Origin: Shewanella sp. CG12_big_fil_rev_8_21_14_0_65_47_15
GTDB lineage: Bacteria; Pseudomonadota; Gammaproteobacteria; Enterobacterales; Shewanellaceae
Length of the DNA: 64,000 nucleotides
NCBI RefSeq assembly: GCF_002783505.1
Contig: NZ_PFGL01000063.1
Coordinates: forward strand, 22,508 to 86,507
Reading direction: 5' to 3'
Both the position numbers and the translations under genes were made by a program. This document shows, in pieces, positions 28,921-38,972 of the stretch (positions are counted from its first letter, which is position 1; each line of letters starts with the position of its first letter). The notes beneath the pieces are model-generated. The model saw only the letters and a program-made list of their open reading frames with translations. It did not search any database and was not told the DNA's origin.

Positions 28921-29522
28921 ATAGATTGTTTTTTAGCCTATTCATGGGGTTAGATATTTTGTTTTGAGGTGCTAAATAGCCTCTTATTATGCAAGTCCAT
29001 GATAGATATTGACGTTTTTATGTTGTTTTTATGTAAAGATAATCAAGGGCTGCGTTATTGTTAACTTTACGCTTATTTGTTTAGTGATAAATATAACGTT
29101 CCTCTTGTCTTTGTTTCCCTTAGGGACTCAATTTTGGTGATTGAGCTTTCTTTTAAATGCCTTCATTCTTCATCTATAAAAATAACTTTTTTAAGGAAGC
29201 GGTAAACACTGCTTAAAGGATCTTAAAAGTATAAGTTTGTCGGAAAGATTAAACCGCAAATGGTTATTAAAGCGGGTTAATGGTTTACTGAAGCACAGGC
29301 TTTATACAGAGGTTAATTTTAAGGTACACAGGTTAATAGCAGGGATCATTCCGGTGTAAATTGGATAGGGCTTGGGTGTTTTCTAGCTGAAGGTCATTAA
29401 TTAGAAGCAGGAATTCTTTAAACTGAAGGCATAAAAAAAGGCTTGGATGGATGCACTATTCGTTGTCATCTCTCACAAGCCTTTTAGCTTAACCTACTGA
29501 ATTGTAGGCTAATTATTTATCA
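28921..29522. other. AT-rich spacer between the RlmA-like gene and lpp
   Basis: About 600 bases with no supported protein gene. It holds the lpp terminator and a weak 6-bp hairpin (CTCAAT/ATTGAG, 29127-29145) followed by CTTTCTTTT. That hairpin could end the upstream transcript or an unannotated small RNA. A 7-bp inverted repeat, TGAATAG/CTATTCA, overlaps the stop codon at 28918. Confidence 0.4.
29431..29485 (-). terminator. Terminator of lpp
   Basis: On the minus strand AAAAGGCTTG and CAAGCCTTTTTTT pair across a loop of about 32 bases. It lies about 45 bases after the lpp stop codon. Confidence 0.8.
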
Positions 29523-29789
29523 TTACTTCTTGTAACGAGAAGCAACGTTGTCTAGACGGTCGTTAGCACGCTTAGCTTCTGCTTGTGCGTCCATAGCTGC
29601 TGCTTTAGCATCTTTAACGTCTGCAGACAGTTTGCTTTGCTCAGATTTCAGAGAGCCGACATCAGCTGACAATTGATCAACTTTGTTGCCCAGAGTAGCA
29701 ACGCTTTCTTCCAGAGCAGTAGTGTTTGCACAACCACCTAGTAGGGCAGTCATTGCTAAACCAGCAATCATCAGTACTTTTTTGTTCAT
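29523..29789 (-). CDS. lpp: Major outer-membrane lipoprotein Lpp (Braun-type)
   Basis: 88 residues from the ATG giving MNKKVLMIAG, with AAGGGA upstream; a longer in-frame start has no ribosome site. The signal peptide ends in lipobox LGGC (acylated Cys near residue 20). The rest is an alanine-rich heptad coiled coil like that of Lpp trimers, and it ends RYKK. In E. coli the C-terminal lysine is joined to peptidoglycan. It would anchor the outer membrane to the wall. A -10-like CATAAT lies on the minus strand at 29855-29860, implying a leader of about 60 bases. Confidence 0.92.
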   Translation of the reverse strand: MNKKVLMIAGLAMTALLGGCANTTALEESVATLGNKVDQLSADVGSLKSEQSKLSADVKDAKAAAMDAQAEAKRANDRLDNVASRYKK

Positions 29790-29966
29790 TGTAAAAAATC
29801 CCTTAAAATAGGTTGGATTTGAATGTTTCGCCACTTTGTAATCGAAACTGCCTAATTATGACATAGCTATTTTAATTTGCTACGAATATTAATGCGTTTA
29901 ACCACTATAGACATATAAATTTTTTTTAAAAGCATTTTTTAGTGGTTATATCGACGATTTTCATCA

Positions 29967-30003
29967 AAAAATGGCACTGTATTTACCATAAAGTGATGCC
30001 GGC
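29967..30003 (-). terminator. Possible terminator of cca
   Basis: On the minus strand GGCATCACT and AGTGCC pair with small bulges and a loop of about 14 bases, followed by a T-run. It starts about 20 bases after the cca stop codon. Confidence 0.5.
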
Positions 30004-30023
30004 TTTACAATTTTATTACAATT

Positions 30024-31274
30024 TTATCGAGTGCAATGTTCTGCATCATTTTGCTTTTGGAGTTTTAGTATGTTGACGGCTTCGATTCGCTTCAAATTGA
30101 GCGCTTGCTTTATCTCTGCTCCTTGAAAACCTGCGGTAATAATCGCACTGACATTAACCTTACTGGCGGCTAAAAAACAATCAGCAAGGTACTCTCCCTG
30201 GGGATATTCGTGGGCTTCAAATCCTGTTCGTCCACGCATGTCGGCAATGCAGCTTAAAATAACTTGATTGAGCCGCTCAGGTTTGCGCCAGAAGTCGGCT
30301 TTATCGAATATTTTGATGATGGTTTCGGGCCTCAACTCAAACGCTTGGTGCACATTTTGGTGTTGATCGCTCACTAATAACGCCAAATCGCGCATTTCGT
30401 TCGGCACGCGTAAGCGTGTGCAAAGGGCTTTGATCAGCGGTAAGCCCTTTTGGCCATGACCGTGATGTTTAGGTAGATGCTCCTTAGGGCTTAATGCTTT
30501 GCCTAAATCATGGACGAGTGCGGCAAAACGCACGTTTTTATCCTGAGTGAGTTGGGCTGCTTGGGCGAGCACCATTAATGTATGCACGCCCGTATCTATC
30601 TCGGGGTGCCATTTTTCTGGTTGGGGAATTCCGAATAAGGCAAATATTTCGGGAAAGAGTATTTTGAGGGCGCCACATTGGCGTAGTACCTCAAAAAAGA
30701 TCTCAGGGTTAGGCCCGCCTAAACTCTTATCGACTTCCTGCCACACTCGTTCCGCCGTTAATGCGCTGAGTTCATCACTCGCACTGATATGGCGCATAAG
30801 CGCAAAGGTTTCGCTGGCGATACTAAAACCCAGTGCATGGAATCTTGCGGCAAATCGGGCGACACGTAGTACTCTAAGGGGATCTTCGATAAAAGCATCG
30901 GAAACATGGCGTAATTGACGCGCTTCAATATCTTTAATGCCGCCGAAGGGATCGTATAAGTTACCTTCTTCATCTTGAGCGATCGCATTAATGGTCAAAT
31001 CACGGCGTAGCAAGTCTTGCTCTAAGGTAACATCCGGGCTGGCATAGCAGTGAAAACCACCGTAACCTAACCCTACTTTACGCTCTGTTCTTGCGAGGGC
31101 ATATTCTTGCTGAGTTGTCGGATGGAGGAATACCGGAAAATCTTTACCTACTTGACGATAACCCCGTCGCAGCATTTGCTCGGGGGTCGCGCCAACGACC
31201 ATATAGTCTTTATCTTTAATGGGGAGATTGAGCAGGCTGTCACGTACAGCGCCGCCGACTAAATATATTTTCAT
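30024..31274 (-). CDS. cca: CCA-adding tRNA nucleotidyltransferase, multifunctional type with HD domain
   Basis: 416 residues. GGAVRDSLL (6-14) is the nucleotidyltransferase signature and KDKDYMVVG holds the metal-binding aspartates. [10 protein letters not shown] and [13 protein letters not shown] follow. The C-terminal HD phosphohydrolase part includes [23 protein letters not shown]. It builds and repairs the CCA end of tRNAs; the HD part gives phosphatase and 2',3'-cyclic phosphodiesterase activity in E. coli. It is divergent from exeA. Confidence 0.96.
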   Translation of the reverse strand: MKIYLVGGAVRDSLLNLPIKDKDYMVVGATPEQMLRRGYRQVGKDFPVFLHPTTQQEYALARTERKVGLGYGGFHCYASPDVTLEQDLLRRDLTINAIAQDEEGNLYDPFGGIKDIEARQLRHVSDAFIEDPLRVLRVARFAARFHALGFSIASETFALMRHISASDELSALTAERVWQEVDKSLGGPNPEIFFEVLRQCGALKILFPEIFALFGIPQPEKWHPEIDTGVHTLMVLAQAAQLTQDKNVRFAALVHDLGKALSPKEHLPKHHGHGQKGLPLIKALCTRLRVPNEMRDLALLVSDQHQNVHQAFELRPETIIKIFDKADFWRKPERLNQVILSCIADMRGRTGFEAHEYPQGEYLADCFLAASKVNVSAIITAGFQGAEIKQALNLKRIEAVNILKLQKQNDAEHCTR

Positions 31275-31460
31275 TGGAATGATTCGGCTAATCTGTCATA
31301 GGGATAGCTTAACATGATGATAAGATTCCCTGTGTAACCTAGGGGCAGATATTTATTTGCAGATATTTATTAAATGTCACATCGATGTTGCGGATGCTTT
31401 GACAATAACAGTGTGACGCTTTAACGTGAGCGTTATTTTTAGCTAAGGATGATTGGTGGT

Positions 31461-33140
31461 ATGTACAAGGCCTTTTATGGACTCAGTGATAACCCTTTTT
31501 CAATTGCACCCAATCCCCATTATTTATTTTTAAGTGACAGGCACAGGGAAGCCTTGGCTCATTTGACCTATGGGTTAGGTGAAACCGGTGGCTTTGTGTT
31601 GCTAACCGGGGAAGTCGGCACAGGTAAAACCACTGTATCGCGCTGTTTGCTTGGGCAATTACCCGATAACACTGATACTGCATTTATCCTGAATCCCTCA
31701 CTCACAGAGTTGGAATTACTCGCCACTCTCTGTGATGAGCTTAAGATCAGTTATGGGGATAATCCTAGCCTTAAGCAGTTAACCGATCATTTGAGCCGCT
31801 TTTTACTGGCAAATCATGAAAAAGGTCGCAATACCGTACTCATTATCGATGAGGCTCAGCATCTGCGCGCCGAAGTGTTAGAGCAACTCAGGCTGCTCAC
31901 TAACCTAGAAACGGACACTAAAAAGCTGCTTCAGGTGATACTCATTGGTCAGCCTGAACTGCAGTTACTGCTCAAACGACAAGAGCTTAGGCAACTTGCC
32001 CAGCGGATCACCGCGCGTTATCACCTATTACCACTCAATGAAGATGAAATCGCCCTCTATGTGTTGCACCGCTTACAAGTGGCGGGACGATTCGAGCCTT
32101 TGTTTACCCGTAAAGCGATTAAGGTGTTGCAAAAATATAGTGATGGTATCCCTCGATTAATTAATCTTTTATGTGAACGCTCGCTGATGGCGGGCTATGC
32201 ACAATCGCGCGTGCCCATAGATCATCACATGGTGAGACAAGCTGCGGCAGAAGTATTAGGTGAAGAGGAGCCGGCTCAGAATAGGTATCTTTGGCCGACA
32301 GCGACCGCTGCGGCGTTATTGGTCGCTTTTGGCGTTTCCTATTGGCTATTTACCGATAAACCTGTCAGTGCGGCGTCAGCGTCCAATATAGTCGTTGAGT
32401 CTGCACCAACCAATGTGACAGCATCAAACACTCAAGCTTTGAGCGCGGCCGAAGAAACAAATAAGTTAGTACCACCTGCAGATCCAAGCAGTCAGGTGAC
32501 TCAGGCGTCGATACCTGATCCCAATCAACGCTTGCTAAATGATGTGATTAATCAGAGTCGCGATATCGATACCGCCTTTGCCGGACTCTTCAGTGTTTGG
32601 GGGAAAGTGCCCTATAAGGGATTGACTGCCTGTCAATCTGCCGTTGAACAAGGGCTTGCCTGTTACCAGCAACAGGGAAACTGGATGTCGCTCACGCGAT
32701 TAAATTATCCGGCAGTTGTCTATTTAGTCGATGATAATCAGCAAGATTTTTATGGCGCTGTGATTGCGGTGGATGGCGAGCAGTTGTTGATGCAACTGGG
32801 AGAGCAACAACTGTGGGTAGACAGAACTTGGTTTAACCAGCACTTTAGCGGGACGTTTGAAATCCTCTGGCAATCGCCGAGTCTACCTATGATGGAAATC
32901 AGCCAAAAATCGAGCCCGGGACAACTACAGTGGCTGGAAAATGCCCTTGCCCATGTGGCTAACCGCAATGCGAGAAGAGTTTCCCAATTCGATCTTAAAT
33001 TAGAAAATGATCTTAAAACATTCCAAAGCCAGCATGGGTTAAAAGCCGATGGCATTGCAGGTAATCAAACATTAGTGAGACTAAATTTGTATTTAAGTGA
33101 GCAGGGGCCACGTTTGACCGATAATGGAGCGCAGAGTTAA
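31461..33140 (+). CDS. exeA: ExeA-type ATPase of type II secretion assembly
   Basis: 559 residues from ATG 31461 (MYKAFYGLSDNPFSIAPNP); a start four codons upstream leaves no room for a ribosome site. AAA ATPase with Walker A GEVGTGKTT (50-58) and Walker B TVLIIDEAQ. A membrane segment near residues 276-295 is followed by a periplasmic part with a peptidase-C39-like region and a C-terminal peptidoglycan-binding domain (FQSQHGLKADGIAGNQTLVRL). In Aeromonas, ExeA with ExeB moves the secretin ExeD through peptidoglycan. The stop codon overlaps the start of exeB (TAATG). Confidence 0.9.
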   Translation: MYKAFYGLSDNPFSIAPNPHYLFLSDRHREALAHLTYGLGETGGFVLLTGEVGTGKTTVSRCLLGQLPDNTDTAFILNPSLTELELLATLCDELKISYGDNPSLKQLTDHLSRFLLANHEKGRNTVLIIDEAQHLRAEVLEQLRLLTNLETDTKKLLQVILIGQPELQLLLKRQELRQLAQRITARYHLLPLNEDEIALYVLHRLQVAGRFEPLFTRKAIKVLQKYSDGIPRLINLLCERSLMAGYAQSRVPIDHHMVRQAAAEVLGEEEPAQNRYLWPTATAAALLVAFGVSYWLFTDKPVSAASASNIVVESAPTNVTASNTQALSAAEETNKLVPPADPSSQVTQASIPDPNQRLLNDVINQSRDIDTAFAGLFSVWGKVPYKGLTACQSAVEQGLACYQQQGNWMSLTRLNYPAVVYLVDDNQQDFYGAVIAVDGEQLLMQLGEQQLWVDRTWFNQHFSGTFEILWQSPSLPMMEISQKSSPGQLQWLENALAHVANRNARRVSQFDLKLENDLKTFQSQHGLKADGIAGNQTLVRLNLYLSEQGPRLTDNGAQS

Positions 33141-34237
33141 TGTCCATTTTACTCGATGCGGTCACCCGTAATAAACAGCAGCAGTCGTCGCCCTTACCCG
33201 ATGCGGTATTAACGCCAAGGGCTCATTATCCCCAGCCCCGTCAGGCAAGTGTTCCCGTTGCTAAACTTTCGGCATTAGCACTCGCCATTGCGTTAGGCGT
33301 GGGGGTAGCATGGGGCGTGGCTATGTATCGACAATCTGAGTTTCGACAATCTGAGTTGCTTCCGGCGGATAAGCCCCCAGTAGGCGTGTCAGCGATGATC
33401 GCCGCAACGACACCCACAGCGCAAACGGTGGTTCAAAGAGCCGCTCAGGGGACAGTGACAGACTCTGAACGGACAACAACTGCACAGATATCTGCCGCAG
33501 ATAATCTCAATACGGGGATTCGCCTTGCAGGAAAAGTTGCTCTGCCTAGGGCGCAGGAATTAAATGGCGGCGCATCAGTGGTACCTGCGCCATCGAATGC
33601 CAATAGTTATGGTGTTAGTAGCATTCCACAAAATCGCGATCCAAGTTATCAAGATTACCTCACCACGTCTGCGGTTGTAGATGCGACAACGCCTGACTCA
33701 AGTCAGTATTCAGTGATCGATGAAAATGGCATAAACCCAGCGGAATTAGCACAAATGCCTGTGAGCCAAGAACCTATTATGCTAGGCGCGGGTGCTAATC
33801 ACCAAGGTTTAGAACAGTTGGAAGCATTACGTCAGCAGGTCAGTGCCGCTGCGGCAGATGTGGGCTTAGAAACCAACCAGAGTCGTAAAGATGATCAGCT
33901 GGTTGCTACATTTCAAGATGCACTAAAGGATGTGGAATATGTTAAGGCGGCGAAAACGCCTGTCACTGAGCCTAAGTTAGATCCCATCCCTAAGCCCGCA
34001 GGGGATGATATTCCTAAATACGGCCAATTACCCGCTGGACTGCAGTTGCAAGTGCCGGAATTTAATATTGTGGCCCATGTGTATTCCACGGATGCGAGCC
34101 AGCGTTGGTTAAATGTGGACGGCGCGGAGTTACAGGAGGGGGATATGATAGGTGGCAAGTTGAAGATCATCTCTATTCGTCCAAGGGATGTTGTCTTGGA
34201 TATACAAGGGACACAATTTAAAGTTCCTGCGATTTAA
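33140..34237 (+). CDS. exeB: ExeB/GspB-type type II secretion protein
   Basis: 365 residues. A short cytoplasmic N-terminus (SILLDAVTRNKQQQ) precedes one membrane segment (about residues 44-63). A long Pro/Ala/Thr-rich periplasmic linker follows, then a C-terminal GspB domain (PEFNIVAHVYSTDASQRWLN and the final DIQGTQFKVPA). It pairs with ExeA in placing the secretin pore. Start and stop overlap with exeA by one base. The main gsp gene cluster is not in this window. Confidence 0.88.
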   Translation: MSILLDAVTRNKQQQSSPLPDAVLTPRAHYPQPRQASVPVAKLSALALAIALGVGVAWGVAMYRQSEFRQSELLPADKPPVGVSAMIAATTPTAQTVVQRAAQGTVTDSERTTTAQISAADNLNTGIRLAGKVALPRAQELNGGASVVPAPSNANSYGVSSIPQNRDPSYQDYLTTSAVVDATTPDSSQYSVIDENGINPAELAQMPVSQEPIMLGAGANHQGLEQLEALRQQVSAAAADVGLETNQSRKDDQLVATFQDALKDVEYVKAAKTPVTEPKLDPIPKPAGDDIPKYGQLPAGLQLQVPEFNIVAHVYSTDASQRWLNVDGAELQEGDMIGGKLKIISIRPRDVVLDIQGTQFKVPAI

Positions 34238-34299
34238 AGCCTCTGCTATTTCAGTGCTTGCAGTTTAAGCTCCCTAAATTTTAATGATGCAACCAAAAG

Positions 34300-34323
34300 A
34301 AAAGGCGCCAAGAGGCGCCTTTT
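34300..34323. terminator. Bidirectional terminator between exeB and nhaD
   Basis: AAAAGGCGCC, loop AAGA, GGCGCCTTTT, between convergent genes. Confidence 0.92.
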
Positions 34324-34342
34324 CCCTACCATCACATTAAGG

Positions 34343-35590
34343 TTATGCGAAGAAATTATAAGCAAGAAACAGTGTTAGACCATATCCAACGCTATAGCAT
34401 AGGAATAGGGCTGGCACGTATTTGAGGTAGCTTACGAAAGTCAGTTCCTTCACTTTGCTCATGGCAACAATGCCCGCAGCGGAACCAATAATCAGCAGTG
34501 AGCCACCCACACCCACGCTATAGGTTAAGCCGAGCCATTCTGGCGTATTCAGCACAGGGCTTGCTTTTAACAATGCAGCCGTTAATGGCACGTTATCGAT
34601 CAAGGCTGAGCCCATACCTGTGACGAAGTTAGAGATGTTTGGATTAAACATGGCATAAGCTTCGGTCAGCATATCTAAGGTGCCGATTTCTTTAAGCATA
34701 CCGACAAGCAGTAAAATTCCTAAGAAGAACAACAAGGTGTCATATTCTACTTGGCGAATATATTCGAGGATCTTGATTTCTTCTTTATCGCTGCGCGTAG
34801 TATGGCCAATCAGGAACATGATCGACAGACCCGTTAAGAAGGTCAGCACCGGTGGGATCCCAAATAATATGTTGAGTAGCATGGTCATTAAAATAGTGCA
34901 GAAGAACACGAGGGCAATCAAGACATCAACGGTTTGATAAGTATGTTTGATTGGCGTCGTGCTCACCACACCTTCGGCTTTGAGTGAGAACAGGGTAGCC
35001 AGCAGAATCACGCTCACGGCCGATGGGATAAACAACATCAGCAGTTCAGACATATGCACATGGCCACCTAAGAAGATCATCAGTGTTGTCACATCGCCGG
35101 TGATCAAGGCTACACCGCCTGAGTTCACCGCGAAGATAATCAACACCGCCATTCTGCGGCGCATTTGCTTGTCGAGTTTAAAGGTGGTTAATAAGCCTAA
35201 TGACACTAACGTCGCGGTGACGTTATCACAAAATGCTGACAGCACGAGCGCGAACAGTGCCACTTGGATCATCAGCATGCGCACAGAGACTTTCTGCGGG
35301 AACAGCTTTTGCACCATGATTTGGATCATGCCCTTAGCGTTGAGGTAAGCAACGAAGGTCATGGTCGACATCAAAAATAGCCAAAGGGTGGCAATTTCGA
35401 GCAAGTTTTCATTGAGTTGATGGGCGATGATTTTCTCATGGGCGGGATCTCCAGCAGCCATAAACAGCGCTACCCAAGATATACAGCCAAAGAATAAGGT
35501 GGTTTTTGCTTTATTAAGGTGGGTCACTTCTTCGAAAATAATACTGAGCAATGCGAGCAAGGCCAGTATGATGAGAAAGGTATATAACAT
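34343..35590 (-). CDS. nhaD: NhaD-type Na+/H+ antiporter
   Basis: 415 residues with about 11-12 membrane segments. Family motifs are AFCDNVTATLVSLGLL (about 118-133), AVNSGGVALITGDVTTLMIFL, and GSALIDNVPLTAALL in the C-terminal half, with the buried aspartates expected of ion transport superfamily antiporters. It should extrude Na+ or Li+ in exchange for H+ at alkaline pH in the inner membrane. It is monocistronic, with GGA about 9 bases before the ATG. Confidence 0.92.
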   Translation of the reverse strand: MLYTFLIILALLALLSIIFEEVTHLNKAKTTLFFGCISWVALFMAAGDPAHEKIIAHQLNENLLEIATLWLFLMSTMTFVAYLNAKGMIQIMVQKLFPQKVSVRMLMIQVALFALVLSAFCDNVTATLVSLGLLTTFKLDKQMRRRMAVLIIFAVNSGGVALITGDVTTLMIFLGGHVHMSELLMLFIPSAVSVILLATLFSLKAEGVVSTTPIKHTYQTVDVLIALVFFCTILMTMLLNILFGIPPVLTFLTGLSIMFLIGHTTRSDKEEIKILEYIRQVEYDTLLFFLGILLLVGMLKEIGTLDMLTEAYAMFNPNISNFVTGMGSALIDNVPLTAALLKASPVLNTPEWLGLTYSVGVGGSLLIIGSAAGIVAMSKVKELTFVSYLKYVPALFLCYSVGYGLTLFLAYNFFA

Positions 35591-36138
35591 AACTGCAATT
35601 CCAACTGCTGTTTTAATGTCGTCGCTGGCCTAGGGCAAGCTATGGATGGCATTTTTAAGGCAACATTAAGCTTGCCTGCTAACGCGTGCGGATCAGAACA
35701 TAATGGGGGAAAGAACGCAACTGTTAGCTGTAACTCAGTTTTATTTGACTTTGTGATGTTGATCTCGTGGTTTTGGCTCTATTTATAGCGAAATATATCG
35801 CATATTTCCTATTTTACAGACCATTTTACTATATAGCTGTGGGGGATTATGGCCTGTAAAGTAAGATCTACGATTAAAGTCTAAGCAGTCAGTTTGTCGA
35901 TCCTTCAATTAATTTTTGTTCAGCAAGATATTCATGAATGCTGCGGCCAGAGTGGAGTTGTTTTTCCACACTTTCCCCTGTTATTGGCCTCAATGGCGTA
36001 ATTGATTCGCGTGTCACAAAAATGTCTTTGCCAAAATCTTGACTGGATACAAAGTGAGCGCTATCTTGTGGCTGCTTTCTTATCTGGACACAGGATGTTG
36101 TGTTAACACTGGATGTTGTGTATTTGGAGTAGATGTAA
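35591..36138. other. Low-gene-density spacer upstream of nhaD
   Basis: About 550 bases. It contains an 11-bp direct repeat (36093-36121) and a minus-strand open frame (35889-36203) without a convincing start, whose C-terminal part looks protein-like (for example HEYLAEQKLIEG). The nhaD promoter should be at 35600-35720. Near 35787 is GCGA...TCGC dyad symmetry. No firm gene is called. Confidence 0.35.
36093..36121. repeat. Short direct repeat, 18-bp period
   Basis: GGATGTTGTGT occurs at 36093-36103 and 36111-36121, separated by TAACACT. It lies just upstream of the ribosome site of the small membrane-protein gene. Confidence 0.7.
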
Positions 36139-36336
36139 ATGACATTTGTTATCCGGAGCCTTTTGCTTTTGGGCTCACTCGTTTGGTTAACGTATTCTGG
36201 CAAGCAGCTTATTGCACTGGGCGTGATGAGTCAGCCTGAACTGGCCATTGAGCATATTAATTTGACCATACAGCTCGTTGTGGCGGCGATCATATTTAAA
36301 TCGGCTTTAGGTTCTAAGAAGTCTGATAGCTACTAG
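36139..36336 (+). CDS. Small membrane protein of unknown function
   Basis: 65 residues. Two hydrophobic segments (about 4-20 and 40-57) with a short polar connection and a basic/polar tail, KSALGSKKSDSY. GGAG lies 9 bases before the ATG, a good ribosome site. No family was recognised. It is convergent with hemL, and a shared hairpin terminator lies 45 bases after the stop. It is taken as real because of the ribosome site, the terminator and the coherent membrane pattern, but the length is close to chance. Confidence 0.6.
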   Translation: MTFVIRSLLLLGSLVWLTYSGKQLIALGVMSQPELAIEHINLTIQLVVAAIIFKSALGSKKSDSY

Positions 36337-36380
36337 CGCTAAACAAAGCTAACTGAATCTAGCTAAATCTAATTAAAGCA

Positions 36381-36402
36381 AAGGGACGCTATTGCGTCCC
36401 TT
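36381..36402. terminator. Terminator between the small membrane protein and hemL
   Basis: AAGGGACGC, loop TATT, GCGTCCCTT, followed by TGGTTATTTTT on the plus strand. It sits between convergent genes and can serve both. Confidence 0.82.
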
Positions 36403-36439
36403 GGTTATTTTTAACGTGCAGCAACCCTAAAATCTAGGT

Positions 36440-37732
36440 TTAGTTTGCCGCTTTCATGCTCGCTAATACACGGTCTGCCGCTTCTAAGGTTAAGCGCAGT
36501 TCTTCTTCGCCATGGGCCATAGACAAGAAACCGGCTTCATAGGCGCTCGGTGCCAAGTACACGCCTTCATCTAACATGCCGTGGTAGAAAATACGGAACT
36601 GCTCGATATTGCATTGGGTCACTTGGTCGAAACGGGTGATCTCCGCTTGTTCCGTGAAGAAGAAACCGAACATGCCGCCAACATAGTTGATCGCCATTGG
36701 AATACCGTGCTTATCCGCCGCCGCTTTAAAGCCTTCGGCGATACGTTTGGTTTTCGCGCTCAGCGCTTCGTACAGACCTTCTTCACACAGGGCGTCCATT
36801 TGTGCCAGACCCGCTGACATTGCAATAGGGTTACCCGATAACGTTCCCGCTTGGTAAACCGGACCGGTTGGTGCAATAAATTGCATCACGTCTTTACGGC
36901 CACCGAAGGCACCCACTGGCATACCGCCACCAATGACTTTACCGAGCGTGGTCAAGTCTGGTGTGACGCCGTAGTAACCTTGAGCGCCGCTTTGTGATAC
37001 GCGAAAACCTGTCATCACTTCATCGATAATCAACAGCGCACCAAACTCATCACACATATCACGCAGGCCTTGAAGGAAACCTGGGATAGGTGGGATGCAG
37101 TTCATGTTGCCAGCAACCGGCTCGATGATGATGCAAGAAATGTCTGTAGGATACTGTTCGAACAAGGTTCTGACTGAATCTAAGTCGTTATACACAGCGG
37201 TTAAGGTGTGTTTGGCGAAGTCTTCAGGAATACCGGGTGAGCTAGGTTGACCTAAAGTTAACGCACCAGAACCGGCTTTCACTAACAGGCAATCCGCATG
37301 GCCGTGGTAACAACCTTCGAATTTTAAGATCTTGTCACGGCTGGTAAAACCGCGCGCTAAACGAATGGCACTCATAGTGGCTTCCGTGCCTGAACTCACC
37401 ATACGCACTTGCTCGATAGAAGGCACCATAGAGATGACTTTCTCGGCCATTTGCACTTCAAGCTCGGTTGGTGCGCCAAAAGACAAGCCATTTTCCACCG
37501 CCGCTAATACCGCTGCACGGATTTTAGGGTGGTTGTGGCCGAGGATCATCGGGCCCCAAGAACCGACATAGTCGATATAAGCTTTGCCATCGGCATCGTA
37601 AATATAAGCGCCGTTTGCTTTTTCAATAAACAGGGGCGAACCGCCGACACCATTAAATGCACGAACCGGAGAGTTAACGCCGCCGGGGATGGTTTTTTTA
37701 GCCTGTTCAAATAGCGCTTCGGAACGGGTCAT
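36440..37732 (-). CDS. hemL: Glutamate-1-semialdehyde 2,1-aminomutase
   Basis: 430 residues. The PLP-binding lysine is K265 in [29 protein letters not shown] carries the aspartate that contacts the PLP ring nitrogen. The N-terminal [12 protein letters not shown] and [14 protein letters not shown] are typical. It makes 5-aminolevulinate from glutamate-1-semialdehyde, the C5 entry to haem. pyrB ends upstream by 26 bases on the same strand, so the two may share a transcript. Confidence 0.97.
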   Translation of the reverse strand: MTRSEALFEQAKKTIPGGVNSPVRAFNGVGGSPLFIEKANGAYIYDADGKAYIDYVGSWGPMILGHNHPKIRAAVLAAVENGLSFGAPTELEVQMAEKVISMVPSIEQVRMVSSGTEATMSAIRLARGFTSRDKILKFEGCYHGHADCLLVKAGSGALTLGQPSSPGIPEDFAKHTLTAVYNDLDSVRTLFEQYPTDISCIIIEPVAGNMNCIPPIPGFLQGLRDMCDEFGALLIIDEVMTGFRVSQSGAQGYYGVTPDLTTLGKVIGGGMPVGAFGGRKDVMQFIAPTGPVYQAGTLSGNPIAMSAGLAQMDALCEEGLYEALSAKTKRIAEGFKAAADKHGIPMAINYVGGMFGFFFTEQAEITRFDQVTQCNIEQFRIFYHGMLDEGVYLAPSAYEAGFLSMAHGEEELRLTLEAADRVLASMKAAN

Positions 37733-37758
37733 GTTGAGTCCTTAAAGTCTGTAGCCAA

Positions 37759-38778
37759 CTAGCGATCGGCTTTACGTGAATACCAATTAACCGGACACTC
37801 ATATTTTTCGAGTTGATTATCAACGCCGAGTGTCAATGCAAACAAAGCCATACGAATTAACAGTCCATTATCCGCCTGTCTGAAGATAGCGAGATTGGGA
37901 TGGCTGTTTAAATCATTATCTAACTCATTGGCTTGCGCGCGTGAATCCCTTGGAAGCGGATGCATAATGACAGTGTTAGATTTGCAATGCTGAGTGTAAA
38001 TACTGCGATTTAAGCGGAACTTGCCGCGATACTTATTCGCTTCATCCTGTGAAGGGAAGCGCTCTTCCTGAATGCGCGTGAGATACAGAATATCTGCTTT
38101 ATCTAAATGGCCTTCAAGCTGGTCGGTTATTTTGATGCTATGGCCAGCATTTTCAATGTCAGAGATCACATAATCAGGCATAGCTAATTCAGCAGGTGAA
38201 ATCAGTGTGAAACTGATGTTCTTATACATGCAGAGTAAACGTGACAGTGAATGCACAGTACGGCCAAATTTTAAGTCGCCGACCATGGCTATATGCATGC
38301 CATCGATACCGCGGCCGGCACATTTGAGTTCTTTTTGGATAGTGTATAAATCGAGTAAAGCTTGGGTCGGATGTTCGTTCGAACCATCGCCGCCGTTGAT
38401 CACTGGGACGCGGCTGCCTTCGGCAAACTCTTTTACCGAATAAGAGTCGGGATGGCGCATGGCAATCACATCGGAATAAGTGGATAACACCCGCGCCGTA
38501 TCGTACAGGGACTCACCCTTAGATAAAGACGATGACGCCATACCTGTGGTTTCACGCACATGGCCGCCGAGTAAGTTAAAGGCACAGCCAAAACTCACGC
38601 GGGTACGGGTACTGGGTTCGAAAAACAGGTTACCTAAAATGGCGCCTTCGAGCACATTATTGCGCTTCTCTCGAAGTGCATAGGGCATCATGCGGCTGGC
38701 GACATTAAAAATAGTTTGGATTGAGTCAAGATCTAACTGGTTTACGGAGAGGATATGGGATCCTTCGAACTGATTCAT
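37759..38778 (-). CDS. pyrB: Aspartate carbamoyltransferase, catalytic chain
   Basis: 339 residues from the ATG giving MNQFEG. The carbamoyl-phosphate loop is FFEPSTRTRVSF (52-63), and HPTQALLDLYTI follows in the middle. The end has a normal MHPLPRD segment. It makes N-carbamoyl-aspartate in pyrimidine synthesis. No regulatory pyrI gene is adjacent. An in-frame TTG five codons upstream (38793) has no ribosome site, so I prefer the ATG at 38778. Confidence 0.93.
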   Translation of the reverse strand: MNQFEGSHILSVNQLDLDSIQTIFNVASRMMPYALREKRNNVLEGAILGNLFFEPSTRTRVSFGCAFNLLGGHVRETTGMASSSLSKGESLYDTARVLSTYSDVIAMRHPDSYSVKEFAEGSRVPVINGGDGSNEHPTQALLDLYTIQKELKCAGRGIDGMHIAMVGDLKFGRTVHSLSRLLCMYKNISFTLISPAELAMPDYVISDIENAGHSIKITDQLEGHLDKADILYLTRIQEERFPSQDEANKYRGKFRLNRSIYTQHCKSNTVIMHPLPRDSRAQANELDNDLNSHPNLAIFRQADNGLLIRMALFALTLGVDNQLEKYECPVNWYSRKADR

Positions 38779-38972
38779 CAGCCTGTTGTCCAATTGCTAG
38801 GGGGCATTTTAAGCTGCGGTATCGCGCTTATCTGCCCTGATGTTATGTAGGGTGGCTGAGGCGCGATTGTAGCAGAAGCACAGGGGCAACGAAATAGCGG
38901 CAGGGTCACAGCGTTAGATTTTTGCGATAAAGCCATTGCTTTTGTGACTCGAATTCAGCCGTTTGTTTAGAA

